DNA of 64,000 nt from Roseitranquillus sediminis (GCF_016918935.1 NZ_JAFFOB010000007.1:1-64000), one strand, 5' to 3'; positions 1 through 9,107 are shown, counted from the first letter of the stretch. Notes: generated from the letters alone by a model not told the origin. Translations and numbers: made by a program.

Positions 1-1
1 G

Positions 2-112
2 GACGCCAACCGCCTCGCACGCATCCTCCGCCTGCACCTCCAGAACAAGCTCAACGCACTCCGCAAAAGCCTCGAAAAGGCAAGCAGCGAAAAGCGGCAG
101 CACCGCGCCTGA
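2..112 (+). CDS. C-terminal end of a truncated CDS, function unknown
   Basis: An open frame enters from the left edge and ends at a TGA at 110-112, giving 36 residues of a basic, helical C-terminus rich in Arg, Leu, Lys and Gln. The tail resembles the last helix of some GntR/FCD regulators, but there is too little sequence to assign it. The gene runs toward the convergent universal stress protein gene, 18 bases away. Confidence 0.4.
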   Translation, partial: DANRLARILRLHLQNKLNALRKSLEKASSEKRQHRA

Positions 113-130
113 GCCGCATGCGAACAAGCG

Positions 131-961
131 TCAGTGCGACATCAGCACCGGTATCTGCGCGTGGTCGAAGATATCGCGCGTCACGCCGCCGAGGATGTCC
201 TCGCTGAACTTGCTGTGCTCGTAGGCCCCCATCACCAGAAGACCGGCCCCGACCTCCGCGCAGGCATCGAGAACAGTCCGCCCTATGCCGCCGCGTCCGG
301 CGGGCCGCACCAGCGCCTCGGCCGCGATGCCGTGCCGACGCAGCAGCGCCAGAACATCGTCACCCGGCCTCTCTGGCAGCGCATCGCGATCTCCCACCGT
401 GAGAACGGTCACGCGGCTCTTCGTCTCAAGAATGTGCATCGCGTCGCCGAGCGCTCGCGCGGCGGCCCGCTTGCCATCCCATGCGACAAGCGCATGTTCG
501 TTGATCTCCGCCACGGCATAGTCCTGCGGCACCAGGATGAGCGGGCGGCCGCTGCGCAGCGCCACGACATCGGGTCGTGCGACGAAGTGCTCCCGACCAA
601 CCTTCGCCGCGCGTGCGCCCATCACGACGACATCGTAGCCGCGGGCGCACGCGGCGAGATTGAAGTCGCTCCTCCCTGTAAGGTCGAGGAACGTGCTGCG
701 CGAGCCGAGGTCCTCAGCCGCGACTCGCGCCGCGAAGTCTCGCCGGATTTCGCCGACAAGCTCGGCGTCGCGTTCGCGAAGCACGCCGAGCACCTCCTGA
801 TTGAGATAACCGCGATAACGGCTCTCGAGAAAGCTCGGCCCGTGCCAGACGACGCCGGTCAGGTGCGCGTCGTACTTGCGCGCCATCAGCGCCGCCAGTC
901 TCAGACCGCTCGACCCCTCGGCATCGCCGGAATAGGCGGCAAGGATGCTCTTGATCGACAT
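131..961 (-). CDS. Universal stress protein, tandem UspA domains
   Basis: This 276-residue protein fits a double Usp protein. The N-terminal half (about 1-145) begins MSIKSILAAYSG and ends near LILVPQDY. The C-terminal half (about 150-276) carries the family ending VMGAYEHSKFSE-x-ILGG followed by IPVLMSH, which is where Usp proteins of the ATP-binding type keep the G-x2-G-x9-G(S/T) loop. Such proteins are cytoplasmic and are induced by stress or growth arrest. An AAAGGA Shine-Dalgarno precedes the ATG at 961. It lies downstream of the amidase gene on the same strand. Confidence 0.9.
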   Translation of the reverse strand: MSIKSILAAYSGDAEGSSGLRLAALMARKYDAHLTGVVWHGPSFLESRYRGYLNQEVLGVLRERDAELVGEIRRDFAARVAAEDLGSRSTFLDLTGRSDFNLAACARGYDVVVMGARAAKVGREHFVARPDVVALRSGRPLILVPQDYAVAEINEHALVAWDGKRAAARALGDAMHILETKSRVTVLTVGDRDALPERPGDDVLALLRRHGIAAEALVRPAGRGGIGRTVLDACAEVGAGLLVMGAYEHSKFSEDILGGVTRDIFDHAQIPVLMSH

Positions 962-1048
962 CGACTGATCCTTTCTCCGATGTTCCGCCTCGGCGTGAGG
1001 CTCGGTTTCGCTGCGACGGCCCGTTTCTCATCCAGGCTCCCGCGTTGT

Positions 1049-2539
1049 CTACAGATCCCGGAAGCCCTCGACCTCGCGCAGAGGGCGCGCAGCGGCCAGC
1101 GCGTCGAGATCGGGCCGTGAGAGGCGCATCGAAGCGTCCGACGAGATCACCGCCTCGAGTTCGGCCGCGACCGCCAGCACGCCGGCGTCGTCGTTGCGCC
1201 GCCCGACGATCTGCAGACCGAACGGCATCCGGTTCGCATCGGTCCCGCACGGGATCGTCACCGACGGGTGACCGGCGATCGTTGTGGCATAGGCGAGCGC
1301 CAGCCAATGGTAGTAGCTTTGCGTCGGCTGGCCGTCGATCTCCGCCGGGTAGAGCTCGCGCCAGTTCCGCGGGCTGACTGTCACCGCCGGGCTCAGCACG
1401 AAGTCGACGCTCTCGAAGAAGTTTTGCCACGCGCGGTAGTACACCGCCTGCGCCGCGAGGGCCTCGGCCACGTCGCGGGCCGAGTAGCGCAGACCCTCCT
1501 CGACGTTGGCGCGGACGTTGGGGCCGACCTTCTCCGGGTATCGCTCCATGCGGTCGCGATGCGTGCCGAGGAAGCCCACCGCACGCAGCACCGCGAAGAT
1601 CCGATCCGCCTGCGGACAGTCGGGGGTGGCGTGCTCGATCCGCAGATGGGAGGCGAGCCGCCTGACTCGGTCGCGGAACGCCTCGCGCACCACGCTTTCG
1701 GTCGGCGCGAAGCCGAAGTCCTCGGTCGCCGCGACCCGCAGGCGCGAGAGATCGGGCGCCCGCAGCGGCGCGAGGGACGCCGAGTCCGGTGCGGCGGCGC
1801 GCCCGCCGCCCGTCTGTGACCACGGATCGCGCCGGTCGGGCCGCGACAGCACCGACAGAAGCAGCGCCGCGTCGGCGGCGGTCCGCGCCATCGGGCCGGA
1901 CGTCGACATGGGCAGCAAAGCCATTTCGCTGGTGGTGCCGGGAACGACACCCGGCGAAGGCCGGAACCCCACGACGCCACAATAGGCGGCGGGGTTGCGC
2001 AAGCTGCCGCCGAGATCGGACCCGGTCGCGAGCGGCGCCATTCGCGTCGCCAGCGCCACCGCAGATCCGCCTGAGGAGCCTGCGCATGTACGCTCGAGGT
2101 CGTAGGGATTGGCGGTCACGCCGAAGACGCGGTTGCGCGTATTGGCACCGGCGCTCCATTCCGGCACGTTGGTCTTGCCAAGGATCAGCCCTCCCGCGGC
2201 ACGCACGGAAGCCACTAGGGAATCGTCGCTGTCGGGAACATTGTCGGCGAAGATCTCCGACCCGTAGGTGGTCGGCAGGCCGGCCACGTCGTTCATGTCC
2301 TTGATCGCGACCGGCAGGCCATGCAGGGCGCCGAGCGGTTCCCCGCGCGCCACGGCCGCCTCGGCACCGTGCGCCTCGTCCATCAGTCGATCGAAGTTGC
2401 GGGCGACGACGGCGTTGACTGCGGGATCGAGGGCTTCGACGCGTGCGATGCAGGCCTGCGCCAGTTCGACGGGCGACAGCTGTCGGCGGCCGATCATGCG
2501 TCGCGCCTCGATTGCGGTCAGGTCAGCGGGATCGCTCAA
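1049..2539 (-). CDS. Amidase signature family hydrolase
   Basis: The 496-residue product contains the amidase signature core: VAIKD with the catalytic Lys, then AGSSGGSA and GSDLGGSLRNPAA with the serines of the Ser-cisSer-Lys triad. Family members hydrolyse carboxylic amides, and the substrate cannot be read from sequence. I chose the TTG at 2539 because a GGAG lies 7 bases upstream and the protein then begins SDPADLTAIEARR, a usual amidase start. An in-frame ATG at 2608 lacks a good ribosome site and adds unrelated sequence. The gene is divergent from the enolase-superfamily/TRAP operon, so a shared catabolic role is plausible but inferred. Confidence 0.9.
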   Translation of the reverse strand: MSDPADLTAIEARRMIGRRQLSPVELAQACIARVEALDPAVNAVVARNFDRLMDEAHGAEAAVARGEPLGALHGLPVAIKDMNDVAGLPTTYGSEIFADNVPDSDDSLVASVRAAGGLILGKTNVPEWSAGANTRNRVFGVTANPYDLERTCAGSSGGSAVALATRMAPLATGSDLGGSLRNPAAYCGVVGFRPSPGVVPGTTSEMALLPMSTSGPMARTAADAALLLSVLSRPDRRDPWSQTGGGRAAAPDSASLAPLRAPDLSRLRVAATEDFGFAPTESVVREAFRDRVRRLASHLRIEHATPDCPQADRIFAVLRAVGFLGTHRDRMERYPEKVGPNVRANVEEGLRYSARDVAEALAAQAVYYRAWQNFFESVDFVLSPAVTVSPRNWRELYPAEIDGQPTQSYYHWLALAYATTIAGHPSVTIPCGTDANRMPFGLQIVGRRNDDAGVLAVAAELEAVISSDASMRLSRPDLDALAAARPLREVEGFRDL

Positions 2540-2865
2540 GAGATTACTCCTCGCTTCGCGACGTGCGCCGACCGCGCCAGGCTGCCCGCAGCAGAGCCGT
2601 TCCGGCATCGAGATTTCCACTTGTGAATTATGAATGCAAGATGCAGAGTTCTGATTGACGCTGTGAAAAGCAGGAGCGGATCGGGAACGGGGGAGGATCA
2701 CGTTCGCAGACGCTGCGGAGACGACCGTCGAGCGCGTGGAGGTCGACGATTGCGGGCGAGCTCACAACAAATGACCGCAGACCGCGCCGCAACCACCGGC
2801 GCAGCGATCATGAGAAAAATCCGCAGACAGATCTGCGGCCGGGCGGAACAGGGAGACGTTTTCGG
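2540..2865. promoter_or_regulatory. Divergent intergenic region with a perfect inverted repeat
   Basis: These 326 bases separate the amidase from the enolase-superfamily gene and hold no supported coding sequence. They should carry both promoters. A perfect 7-bp inverted repeat with a 4-base spacer (CCGCAGA-CAGA-TCTGCGG) lies at 2821-2838, 27 bases before the ATG at 2866, and is a candidate operator. Related CTGCGG and GACCGCAGA strings occur earlier in the gap. A GGGAG at 2851-2855 is the likely ribosome site of the rightward gene. Confidence 0.45.
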
Positions 2866-3966
2866 ATGAAGATCACCGAGGTTCGCGCGACTGTGCATCG
2901 GTTCGACACGCGCCTGCCAATCGTGGGAAAGCCCGCCGGGGACGCAGTTCGCATCGTCTGCGAGGTCGAGACCGACGAGGGCCACGTCGGCATCGGCATG
3001 GCGTCACGCTTCCTGCCCCACGGCGTCGCGGCAATCGTGCAGCAGCACCTCGCCCCTGCCGTCATCGGCGAGGATCCGCGCGACCTCGAGCGCATCAACG
3101 ACCGGCTGCACAAGCTCGTGTCCGAGCGTGGCCAGACCATCGGCGTGAACCTGGCGGCGCTGTCCTGCCTCGACCTCGCCCTCTGGGACATCATCGGCAA
3201 GGCTGCCGGCCGCTCGGTCGCGCAACTGCTTGGCGGGCACAAGGATCATGCCGAGTGCTACGTCACCTTCGGGTTCGGCGCGTTCGACCGCGACCAGCTC
3301 GTCGAGGTTGCGAAAGACCTGCAGGATCGTGGACATCGCCGCTTCAAGATGCTCGTCGGCGTGGCGGAGGGCGGTCTCCGCGAGGACGCCGCGCGTGTCC
3401 GCCACCTGCGGGAGTCGCTCGGCGACGCGGCGACCATCGCCGTTGACGCGAACGAGAGCCTGCCTCTCGACGAGGCGCAGCGCCTCGCCCGCATGATCGA
3501 GGACTGCGACATCGCATGGTTCGAGGACCCGGTCTGGCGCAACGATCCGCGCGACCTCGCGATCCTGCGCGCGAAGACGATCATCCCGCTCTCCGCGGGC
3601 CAGATGGACGGCCATTCGGCGCGGTTCCGCGAATTCGTCGAGCACGGGTCGATCGACATCTTCATGCCGAACAGCCTCTACAACGGCGGCATGACCGAAA
3701 CGCGCCGGGTCGCGCATCTGGCGCAGATCTACGACCGGCCGCTCTCCGACGCGGGCGGTGGCGGAATATTCTGTCTGCATCACGTCGCCGGCTTCCGCAA
3801 CGGCACGCTCGCCGAGACGCATCTCGGGGTCGAGCAGGTCGAGCGCGCGCTCTTCAAGGCAGTCCCCGAGGTCGAGGACGGCCGCCTTCGCGTACCTGAC
3901 GCGCCAGGCTTCGGCGTCGAGCTCGACCGCGACGTGATGAGGGACACACTGGATGCGGCCGCATAG
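2866..3966 (+). CDS. Mandelate racemase/muconate lactonizing enzyme family protein
   Basis: The 366-residue protein has the capping domain (1-125) and barrel domain of the enolase superfamily, whose members abstract a proton next to a carboxylate. Metal ligands at the ends of the third and fourth strands are visible as D194 (VDANES) and E220 (FEDP). The usual third ligand, Glu, is Gln246 (SAGQ). The KxK site reads K161-M-L, and the position where MR-type enzymes keep a basic His reads SDAGGGG (294-300). It may therefore use atypical chemistry. It is the first gene of an operon with DctPQM, which probably imports its substrate acid. Confidence 0.85.
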   Translation: MKITEVRATVHRFDTRLPIVGKPAGDAVRIVCEVETDEGHVGIGMASRFLPHGVAAIVQQHLAPAVIGEDPRDLERINDRLHKLVSERGQTIGVNLAALSCLDLALWDIIGKAAGRSVAQLLGGHKDHAECYVTFGFGAFDRDQLVEVAKDLQDRGHRRFKMLVGVAEGGLREDAARVRHLRESLGDAATIAVDANESLPLDEAQRLARMIEDCDIAWFEDPVWRNDPRDLAILRAKTIIPLSAGQMDGHSARFREFVEHGSIDIFMPNSLYNGGMTETRRVAHLAQIYDRPLSDAGGGGIFCLHHVAGFRNGTLAETHLGVEQVERALFKAVPEVEDGRLRVPDAPGFGVELDRDVMRDTLDAAA

Positions 3967-4039
3967 TGGCCGATCGCGCGGCCGGAATGGTCGGCCGGAG
4001 CAGCGCCGCAAGAGCGCGACCAACAGAGGAGACGACGAG

Positions 4040-5023
4040 ATGACATTCATGAGAAGCCTGACGATCGGAGCGATCGGCGCGCTCGCCCTGGGCGGCGCAG
4101 ATATCGCGAGCGCGCAGGCGTTGAGCCTGAGGATCTCGGGCGAGAACCCGATGACTGGGCTCGACCTGCGCATGGCCGAGCGGTTCGCGCAGAACCTCGA
4201 GGCCGAGCTCGGCGACGACTTCGACCACGAGCTGTTCCACACCCAGGCGCTCGGCGACGAGAACGTGCACCTGCAGATGATCCGCACCGGGCAGATCGAC
4301 GTCTATCCGATGGGCTCGGATGCAGTGACGCTCGACGGCAAGTGGGCGATCTTCGACATGCCGTTCCTGTTCTCGGACCGTGAGACGATTGCTCGCCTGC
4401 TAGATGGCGAGGTCGGCGAGGAGCTGCGGCAGTCGATGCGGGAGTCCGCCGGCCTCGAGGTGCTTGCGTTCGGCGAACTCGGCTTCCGGCAGATCACGAA
4501 CAACGTGCGGCCGATCAACGTGCCTGCCGACCTCGAGGGCGTGCAGATCCGGGTGCCCGGCAGCCCGGCGCGCATCCTGTCGTTCACCGAGCTCGGCGCG
4601 CAGCCCATCTCGATGAACTTCGGCGAGCTGTACCTGGCGCTGCAGCAGGGCACGGTCGATGGGCAGGAGAACCCGCTCATCACCATCAAGAACCGGTCGC
4701 TCTTCGAGGTGCAGGACTACCTCTCGATGTCCAACCACGTTTACTCGCCGGTCACGCTGGTGATGAACGGCGCCAGGTACGACGCGCTCACCGACGAGCA
4801 GAAGGAGGCGGTGAACGCCGCCGCCCTCGAGGCGGCGCAGTACACCCGCCAACTGGGCACGGAGGGCGACGCGACGCTGCTCGAGGAGCTGTCGCAGAGC
4901 ATGGAGGTCAACGACATCGACCTCGCCGCCTTCAAGGAAGCCGCGCGTCCGATCTGGGACCAGGTCGGCGAGATGGCCGGGTCGGAGTTTGCGCAGGGCG
5001 TCATCGACCGCGTCAGCGAATAA
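4040..5023 (+). CDS. dctP: TRAP transporter solute-binding protein, DctP family
   Basis: This 327-residue periplasmic receptor binds the substrate (typically a carboxylate) for the TRAP transporter encoded just downstream. An N-terminal signal peptide (residues 1 to about 27, ending ASAQA) is followed by the DctP fold. Family landmarks include the stretch ending in NNVRPI, the Arg-bearing QIRVPGS segment (the conserved Arg that pairs with the ligand carboxylate), and GTVDGQENP. The ATG at 4040 follows AGAGGAG; upstream in-frame codons do not look coding. A GC hairpin separates it from dctQ. Confidence 0.93.
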   Translation: MTFMRSLTIGAIGALALGGADIASAQALSLRISGENPMTGLDLRMAERFAQNLEAELGDDFDHELFHTQALGDENVHLQMIRTGQIDVYPMGSDAVTLDGKWAIFDMPFLFSDRETIARLLDGEVGEELRQSMRESAGLEVLAFGELGFRQITNNVRPINVPADLEGVQIRVPGSPARILSFTELGAQPISMNFGELYLALQQGTVDGQENPLITIKNRSLFEVQDYLSMSNHVYSPVTLVMNGARYDALTDEQKEAVNAAALEAAQYTRQLGTEGDATLLEELSQSMEVNDIDLAAFKEAARPIWDQVGEMAGSEFAQGVIDRVSE

Positions 5024-5035
5024 ACCAACTGTGCA

Positions 5036-5064
5036 GGGCCCGCGGCACCGTCCGCGGGCCCTTT
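5036..5064 (+). terminator. GC hairpin between dctP and dctQ
   Basis: A perfect 10-bp stem (GGGCCCGCGG pairing with CCGCGGGCCC, 6-base loop) is followed by TTT, 12 bases after the dctP stop. In this position it is likely a partial terminator or 3'-end stabiliser that lets the binding protein be made in excess over the membrane subunits. The second TRAP operon has an analogous hairpin at 49503-49525. Confidence 0.75.
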
Positions 5065-5087
5065 CGCCGCCGTCCAGGGGGTAGAGA

Positions 5088-5654
5088 ATGACCCGCGACC
5101 CAGATGACGAGGATCTCGGCCGCCAGATCGAGGAAGCATCGCGTGCCGCCGACTTTCTCGAATACGACCAGGGCCTCGGCCGGTTCGACCGGACGATCAA
5201 CCTGATTGCCGAACTCGCGGGCGTGGCGATCTTCGCCACAATCCTCGGCCTCGTGTTCTTCAACGCCGTCGGCCGCTACGCCCTCGGCTTCACCTTCATC
5301 TGGGGCGACGAGATCGTGCTGTCGCTGCTGCCGTGGCTGGGCATGACCGGCATGTTCCTGGCGATCCGCCGCCGGCAGGTCATACGCATCGAGTTCTTCG
5401 CCAGCCTGCTGCCTCGCCCCGTCTACCGTGTGCTGACGATTACCGCCTCGGTCTTCGCGGCCGCGGTCTTCCTGTGGCTCGCCTTCGTGTCGATGCGCTA
5501 TGTCGGCCTCTTCGGCGGCGACCGGCTGATCTACCTGCCAATCGACAAGGTCTGGTTCATGTCCGCAATGGTCATCGGCCCGGCCATTGCGGCCGTCGCT
5601 TACCTCATCGTCGCGGTCCAGGACGCGGTCGGACACGGGAGCGGCGGGCGGTGA
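5088..5654 (+). CDS. dctQ: TRAP transporter small membrane subunit, DctQ
   Basis: The 188-residue protein has four predicted membrane helices (about 42-64, 80-100, 118-140 and 155-178) after a charged cytoplasmic N-terminus of about 35 residues. The NxxxRY segment after helix 1 (NAVGRY) and the WGDEIVL segment are typical of DctQ. It pairs with DctM in the inner membrane. The start follows AGGGGGT. The DctM start lies 28 bases after the stop. Confidence 0.9.
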   Translation: MTRDPDDEDLGRQIEEASRAADFLEYDQGLGRFDRTINLIAELAGVAIFATILGLVFFNAVGRYALGFTFIWGDEIVLSLLPWLGMTGMFLAIRRRQVIRIEFFASLLPRPVYRVLTITASVFAAAVFLWLAFVSMRYVGLFGGDRLIYLPIDKVWFMSAMVIGPAIAAVAYLIVAVQDAVGHGSGGR

Positions 5655-5682
5655 CCGTTTCCTTCCGCACGAGGTTGTCCGA

Positions 5683-6960
5683 ATGATCGTTTCTCTCGCC
5701 GCCATCGGGATGATGCTGATCCTGCTCGTCCTGGGGATGCCGATGGTCGCCGCGCTTCTCGCGGCGGTGTCTTTCAACTTCGTGGCCGGCGGCCAGTGGG
5801 GCATCATGGTGCCGCAGACGATGGTCTCGGGCGTCAGCCAGTTCACCCTTATCGCGCTGCCGCTCTTCGTGCTCGCCGGCGTCATCATGAACGCGGGCGG
5901 CATCTCCGGCCGCCTCTTCGACTTCGCCCGCGCCCTCGTCGGCTGGATGCGCGGTGGTCTCGCGCAGGTCAACGTGCTCACCTCGATGTTCTTCGGCGGC
6001 ATGATCGGCTCGTCGACCGCCGACCTCGCCGGCTCCGGCTCGATCCTGATCCCGGCGATGAAGCGCGAGGGCTACTCGTCCGAGCTTGCCGCCTCGGTCA
6101 GCGCCTCGTCGTCCGGCATCGGGCCGCTGATCCCGCCCTCCTCGCCGATGATCCTCTACTCGGCGGTCACCGGCACCTCGCTGGGCGCGCTCTTCATCGC
6201 CGGGCTGATCCCGGGTCTCCTGCTCGGCGGCGCTTTCATGGTCGCGATCGCGTTCCTCGCCCGGCGCCGCAAGTGGGTGCGGCACGGTGACCTTTCGCTG
6301 AAGGAGATCGCGCGCACCGGCTCGCGCGCGTCGCTCGCCTTCGGCACACCGCTGATCATCGTCGGCGGGCTCGTGCTTGGCGTCTTCACCCCATCCGAAG
6401 GCGGCGCCTTCGCGGTGGTCTACGCGATCCTGCTCTCGCTTTTCGTCTATCGCACGTTGGACCTGCGTGGCCTCTACCGCGCCTTCGTCGCGGCGCTGCA
6501 GATGACCGGCGAGCTCCTCATCATTGTCAGCCTCTCCTTCGCCCTCGGAGCGAGCCTCTCGAGCGCGCAGGTGCCGCAGGCGATGGCGTCGCTGATCGAC
6601 GTCTTCACCCCCGGCGACAGCATGTTTGCCCGCCTGCTGATCCTGATGGTCCTCGCGATCATCGCCGGCATGTTCCTCGACCCGCTGATCCCGGTGCTGG
6701 TTCCGGTTATCCTGCCGACATTGATCATCTATCAGGTCGACCTGCTGCACTTCGGCACGCTGATGGTGATGGCGGTGGTGATCGGCCAGCTCACGCCGCC
6801 GCTCGCCATCGCGCTCATCATCACGTCCCGAATAGCCGAGACCGACCAGCTGAAGATCTTCTTCGCAAACCTGCCGTTCTTCCTGCTGATCATCGTTTTC
6901 ACGCTCGTCCTCATGGCGGTGCCGCAGCTCGCGACATGGCTGCCCGCGCAGGTCGGGTGA
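5683..6960 (+). CDS. dctM: TRAP transporter large membrane subunit, DctM
   Basis: This 425-residue polytopic protein is the sodium-driven transport channel of the TRAP system. It shows the family segments MIGSSTADLAGSG and GPLIPPSSPMI near the first half repeat, and LTPPLAIAL near the C-terminus (about 365-380), which mark the inverted hairpin repeats of the ion-transporter superfamily. The ATG at 5683 was chosen because upstream in-frame codons encode hydrophilic sequence out of keeping with the family. Confidence 0.93.
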   Translation: MIVSLAAIGMMLILLVLGMPMVAALLAAVSFNFVAGGQWGIMVPQTMVSGVSQFTLIALPLFVLAGVIMNAGGISGRLFDFARALVGWMRGGLAQVNVLTSMFFGGMIGSSTADLAGSGSILIPAMKREGYSSELAASVSASSSGIGPLIPPSSPMILYSAVTGTSLGALFIAGLIPGLLLGGAFMVAIAFLARRRKWVRHGDLSLKEIARTGSRASLAFGTPLIIVGGLVLGVFTPSEGGAFAVVYAILLSLFVYRTLDLRGLYRAFVAALQMTGELLIIVSLSFALGASLSSAQVPQAMASLIDVFTPGDSMFARLLILMVLAIIAGMFLDPLIPVLVPVILPTLIIYQVDLLHFGTLMVMAVVIGQLTPPLAIALIITSRIAETDQLKIFFANLPFFLLIIVFTLVLMAVPQLATWLPAQVG

Positions 6961-6980
6961 CCAGAAAGGAACGCGCTCAG

Positions 6981-7781
6981 ATGTCCTCGACCTACCAGGC
7001 CAACGACGGCCCCGCCTACGAACGCTTCATCGGCCGCTGGACCCGCCGGCTCGGCGACGCCGTGGCCGAAGCGGCCCCGCCGGGAGGCGACGGCGCGATT
7101 CTCGATGTCGCCTGCGGCACCGGCAGCATGACCGCCGCGCTCGCCGCCATCTCGTCGGGCCGCCGCATCGTCGGCATCGACGTCGCGTCCGCCTATCTCG
7201 ACCACGCGAGGACTCGCACGGATACCGGAGCTGCCGAATTCATCGAGATGGACGCGCAACAGCTGCTGTTCGAAGACGATGCCTTTGCCGCGGCCTATGC
7301 GACGATCGCGCTCAACTTCATGTCGGAACCCATTGCCGCGGCGCGCGAGATGAACCGCGTCGTGCAGCCGGGTGGTCTCGTGGCAGTGGCCGGCTGGGAC
7401 TTCCGCGGCGGCCTCGTCTACCAGCGGATGCTGTGGGACACTGCCGCGGCCATCGAGCCCGGCGCGGCCAAGGTGCGCGCCCGCATCTTCTCGCACCCGC
7501 TCGCCAAGCCAGATGGCCTGGGCGACCTTTGGCAAGAGGCGGGCATTGTCGATGTCACGCGCAGGTCGCTCACCATCCGCATGGACTTCCAGAACTTCGA
7601 CGACTACTGGCTGCCACTGCTTGGTGGTCAAGGGCCGGTCGGCGGCTACGTCGCCGCGCTCGACGAGGCCACGCAGGTGCGGGTCCGCGACGCGGTGCGA
7701 GAAGCCTACCTCTCCGGCGATGCCGACGGCCCTCGGTCATTGACCGCGACAGCGTGGCTTGTCACCGGCCGCGCCACCTGA
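6981..7781 (+). CDS. Class I SAM-dependent methyltransferase
   Basis: The 266-residue protein has the class I SAM-binding motif ILDVACGTGSMTAALA (about 41-56) and a later acidic strand (IGID), followed by a VVQPGGLVAVAGW segment typical of methyltransferase type 11/25 folds. The acceptor is unknown. It starts 20 bases after dctM behind AAGGA, and an isomerase-like gene follows 21 bases on, so it is probably co-transcribed with the transporter and may modify the imported compound or a derivative. Confidence 0.85.
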   Translation: MSSTYQANDGPAYERFIGRWTRRLGDAVAEAAPPGGDGAILDVACGTGSMTAALAAISSGRRIVGIDVASAYLDHARTRTDTGAAEFIEMDAQQLLFEDDAFAAAYATIALNFMSEPIAAAREMNRVVQPGGLVAVAGWDFRGGLVYQRMLWDTAAAIEPGAAKVRARIFSHPLAKPDGLGDLWQEAGIVDVTRRSLTIRMDFQNFDDYWLPLLGGQGPVGGYVAALDEATQVRVRDAVREAYLSGDADGPRSLTATAWLVTGRAT

Positions 7782-7802
7782 CCGCCAGTAAGGAGTCCCC
7801 GC

Positions 7803-8624
7803 ATGAGCCTCTTCGAACGCATCGGCATGGACGTCGGGCGCGATCTTCCCGCCGAGGATGCAATCCGATGGGCCGCCGCAAACGACGTCAAGTATCTCGA
7901 CGTGCAGACGGACCTCGCACCGAACGCTCTGGCCGAAATGCCCGCGCGCGCGGCGGCGATCCGCGAGCTCTGCCAGGAGACGGGGGTGGAGCTTGGGCTC
8001 CACACGCTCTCGGGCGTCAACATCGCGGAGGTCTCGCCGCACGTCTCGGACGCCGCGGACGCGTACCTCCGCAGCTACATCGACCTCGCTGCGCTCACCG
8101 GCGCCGGCTGGGTCATCGTTCACGCCGGCTACCACTTCACGTCGGACTACGAGCGGCGCCGCCAGGCGGGGCTCGAGCGGCTGCAGCGCGCGGTGGACCA
8201 TGCCGAGGCGCAGGGCATCACACTCCTGCTCGAGAACACCAACCGCGAGCCCGACCATGCCGAGGTGCACTATCTCTGCTGCACGCTCGGTGAGATCCGC
8301 TGGTACTTTGAGCGACTGACCTCGCCAAACCTGCAAATGGCGTTTACCGCCAACCATGCGCATCTCTACCCCGAGGACGTGGCCGGATTCGTCGACGCGA
8401 TCGACTTCGGACGCTGTCGCGAGGTGCGCCTCGCCGATTGCCGCGGCGAAGTCGAGGAGCACCTTCAGCCCGGCGAGGGCACGATGGACTTCGCCGACAT
8501 GTTCCGCCGAATTGAGGCGGCGGGCTTCACCGGTCACTACATGAACCAGTTCGGCACGCTCGACGACATGCTGGTAGGACGCCGGTACCTTGTTGAAAAG
8601 GCCCGCACGGTCGGCCTCGCCTGA
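7803..8624 (+). CDS. Sugar phosphate isomerase/epimerase-like TIM barrel protein
   Basis: The 273-residue protein fits the xylose isomerase-like (AP endonuclease 2 superfamily) TIM barrel. Candidate metal-site residues are visible: His in VHAGYH, Glu in LLLENTNREP, His in NHAHLY and Glu/His near LADCRGEVEEH. The usual Asp of the D-x-(G/N)-H-x-H site is replaced (FTANHAH), so metal binding may be altered. It is the last intact gene of the TRAP operon; transposase debris begins 11 bases later. Confidence 0.8.
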   Translation: MSLFERIGMDVGRDLPAEDAIRWAAANDVKYLDVQTDLAPNALAEMPARAAAIRELCQETGVELGLHTLSGVNIAEVSPHVSDAADAYLRSYIDLAALTGAGWVIVHAGYHFTSDYERRRQAGLERLQRAVDHAEAQGITLLLENTNREPDHAEVHYLCCTLGEIRWYFERLTSPNLQMAFTANHAHLYPEDVAGFVDAIDFGRCREVRLADCRGEVEEHLQPGEGTMDFADMFRRIEAAGFTGHYMNQFGTLDDMLVGRRYLVEKARTVGLA

Positions 8625-8635
8625 CCGACACCGGC

Positions 8636-9107
8636 GCACGATGGCCGGATTGTCGACGCGCGCGAGGGTTTCGAGCGACAAGTAAGGTCGCGCCACGGCT
8701 GTTCGTTGTTGGTCTCGTGCAGTTCGCCATGAGGCTGGTCGACGTATACGTCGACGATCCGAGGCCTATGGCGGATGCCCGACGAACAGCGCGACCGCCT
8801 CGTCGTTCGGCAAGATGCTGATGACATCGCCGTGCCGAACTCGTGGTTCAGCCGTTCGAAGAGTTGGTGCAGGCGGTCTGGACCCGGTGCCGGCGAGGGC
8901 AGGCCATGCAGGACAGGACGCCGTCCCCAGACGCGTCCGTGAAGGCGCCGAGCTTCTCAATCTTCTCTCGGGATCCGCGTCGACCTCGGTGTTCCACCGG
9001 GGCTCGGCATCGGCCTTGCTCTCCTGCGCAGAGTTCGACTTCAGCATCGCCGCGACCGCGGCGCACTGCCTGGCCGAGGCATGCGACGGCGCATTGCGCA
9101 TTCGGTG
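8636..9107 (-). pseudogene. Decayed IS256-family transposase, C-terminal part
   Basis: Reading the minus strand across frames recovers the C-terminal half of an IS256-type transposase: RNAPSHASARQ (near 9100), then REKIEKLGAF with DASGDGVLSCMA, HRVQTACTNS, ISILPNDEAVALFVG and YLSLETLARVDNPA (near 8650). These correspond to the family's STNPLERLN, GIFPND and YMSLETLARV blocks. At least three frame changes and stop codons show that it is dead. No N-terminal part or inverted repeat was recognised. Confidence 0.8.

Noticed and set aside
134-1120. Long plus-strand open frame of 328 codons opposite the universal stress protein gene
   Set aside because: It is antisense to a strong Usp match, has no Shine-Dalgarno, and its composition is the usual Arg/His-rich shadow of a GC-rich gene.
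1268-1819. Plus-strand open frame inside the amidase gene
   Set aside because: It is a shadow of the amidase, whose catalytic motifs are all on the minus strand.
2600-2610. Amidase ATG start at 2608
   Set aside because: It has no good Shine-Dalgarno and adds about 23 unrelated residues; the TTG at 2539 has GGAG at proper spacing.
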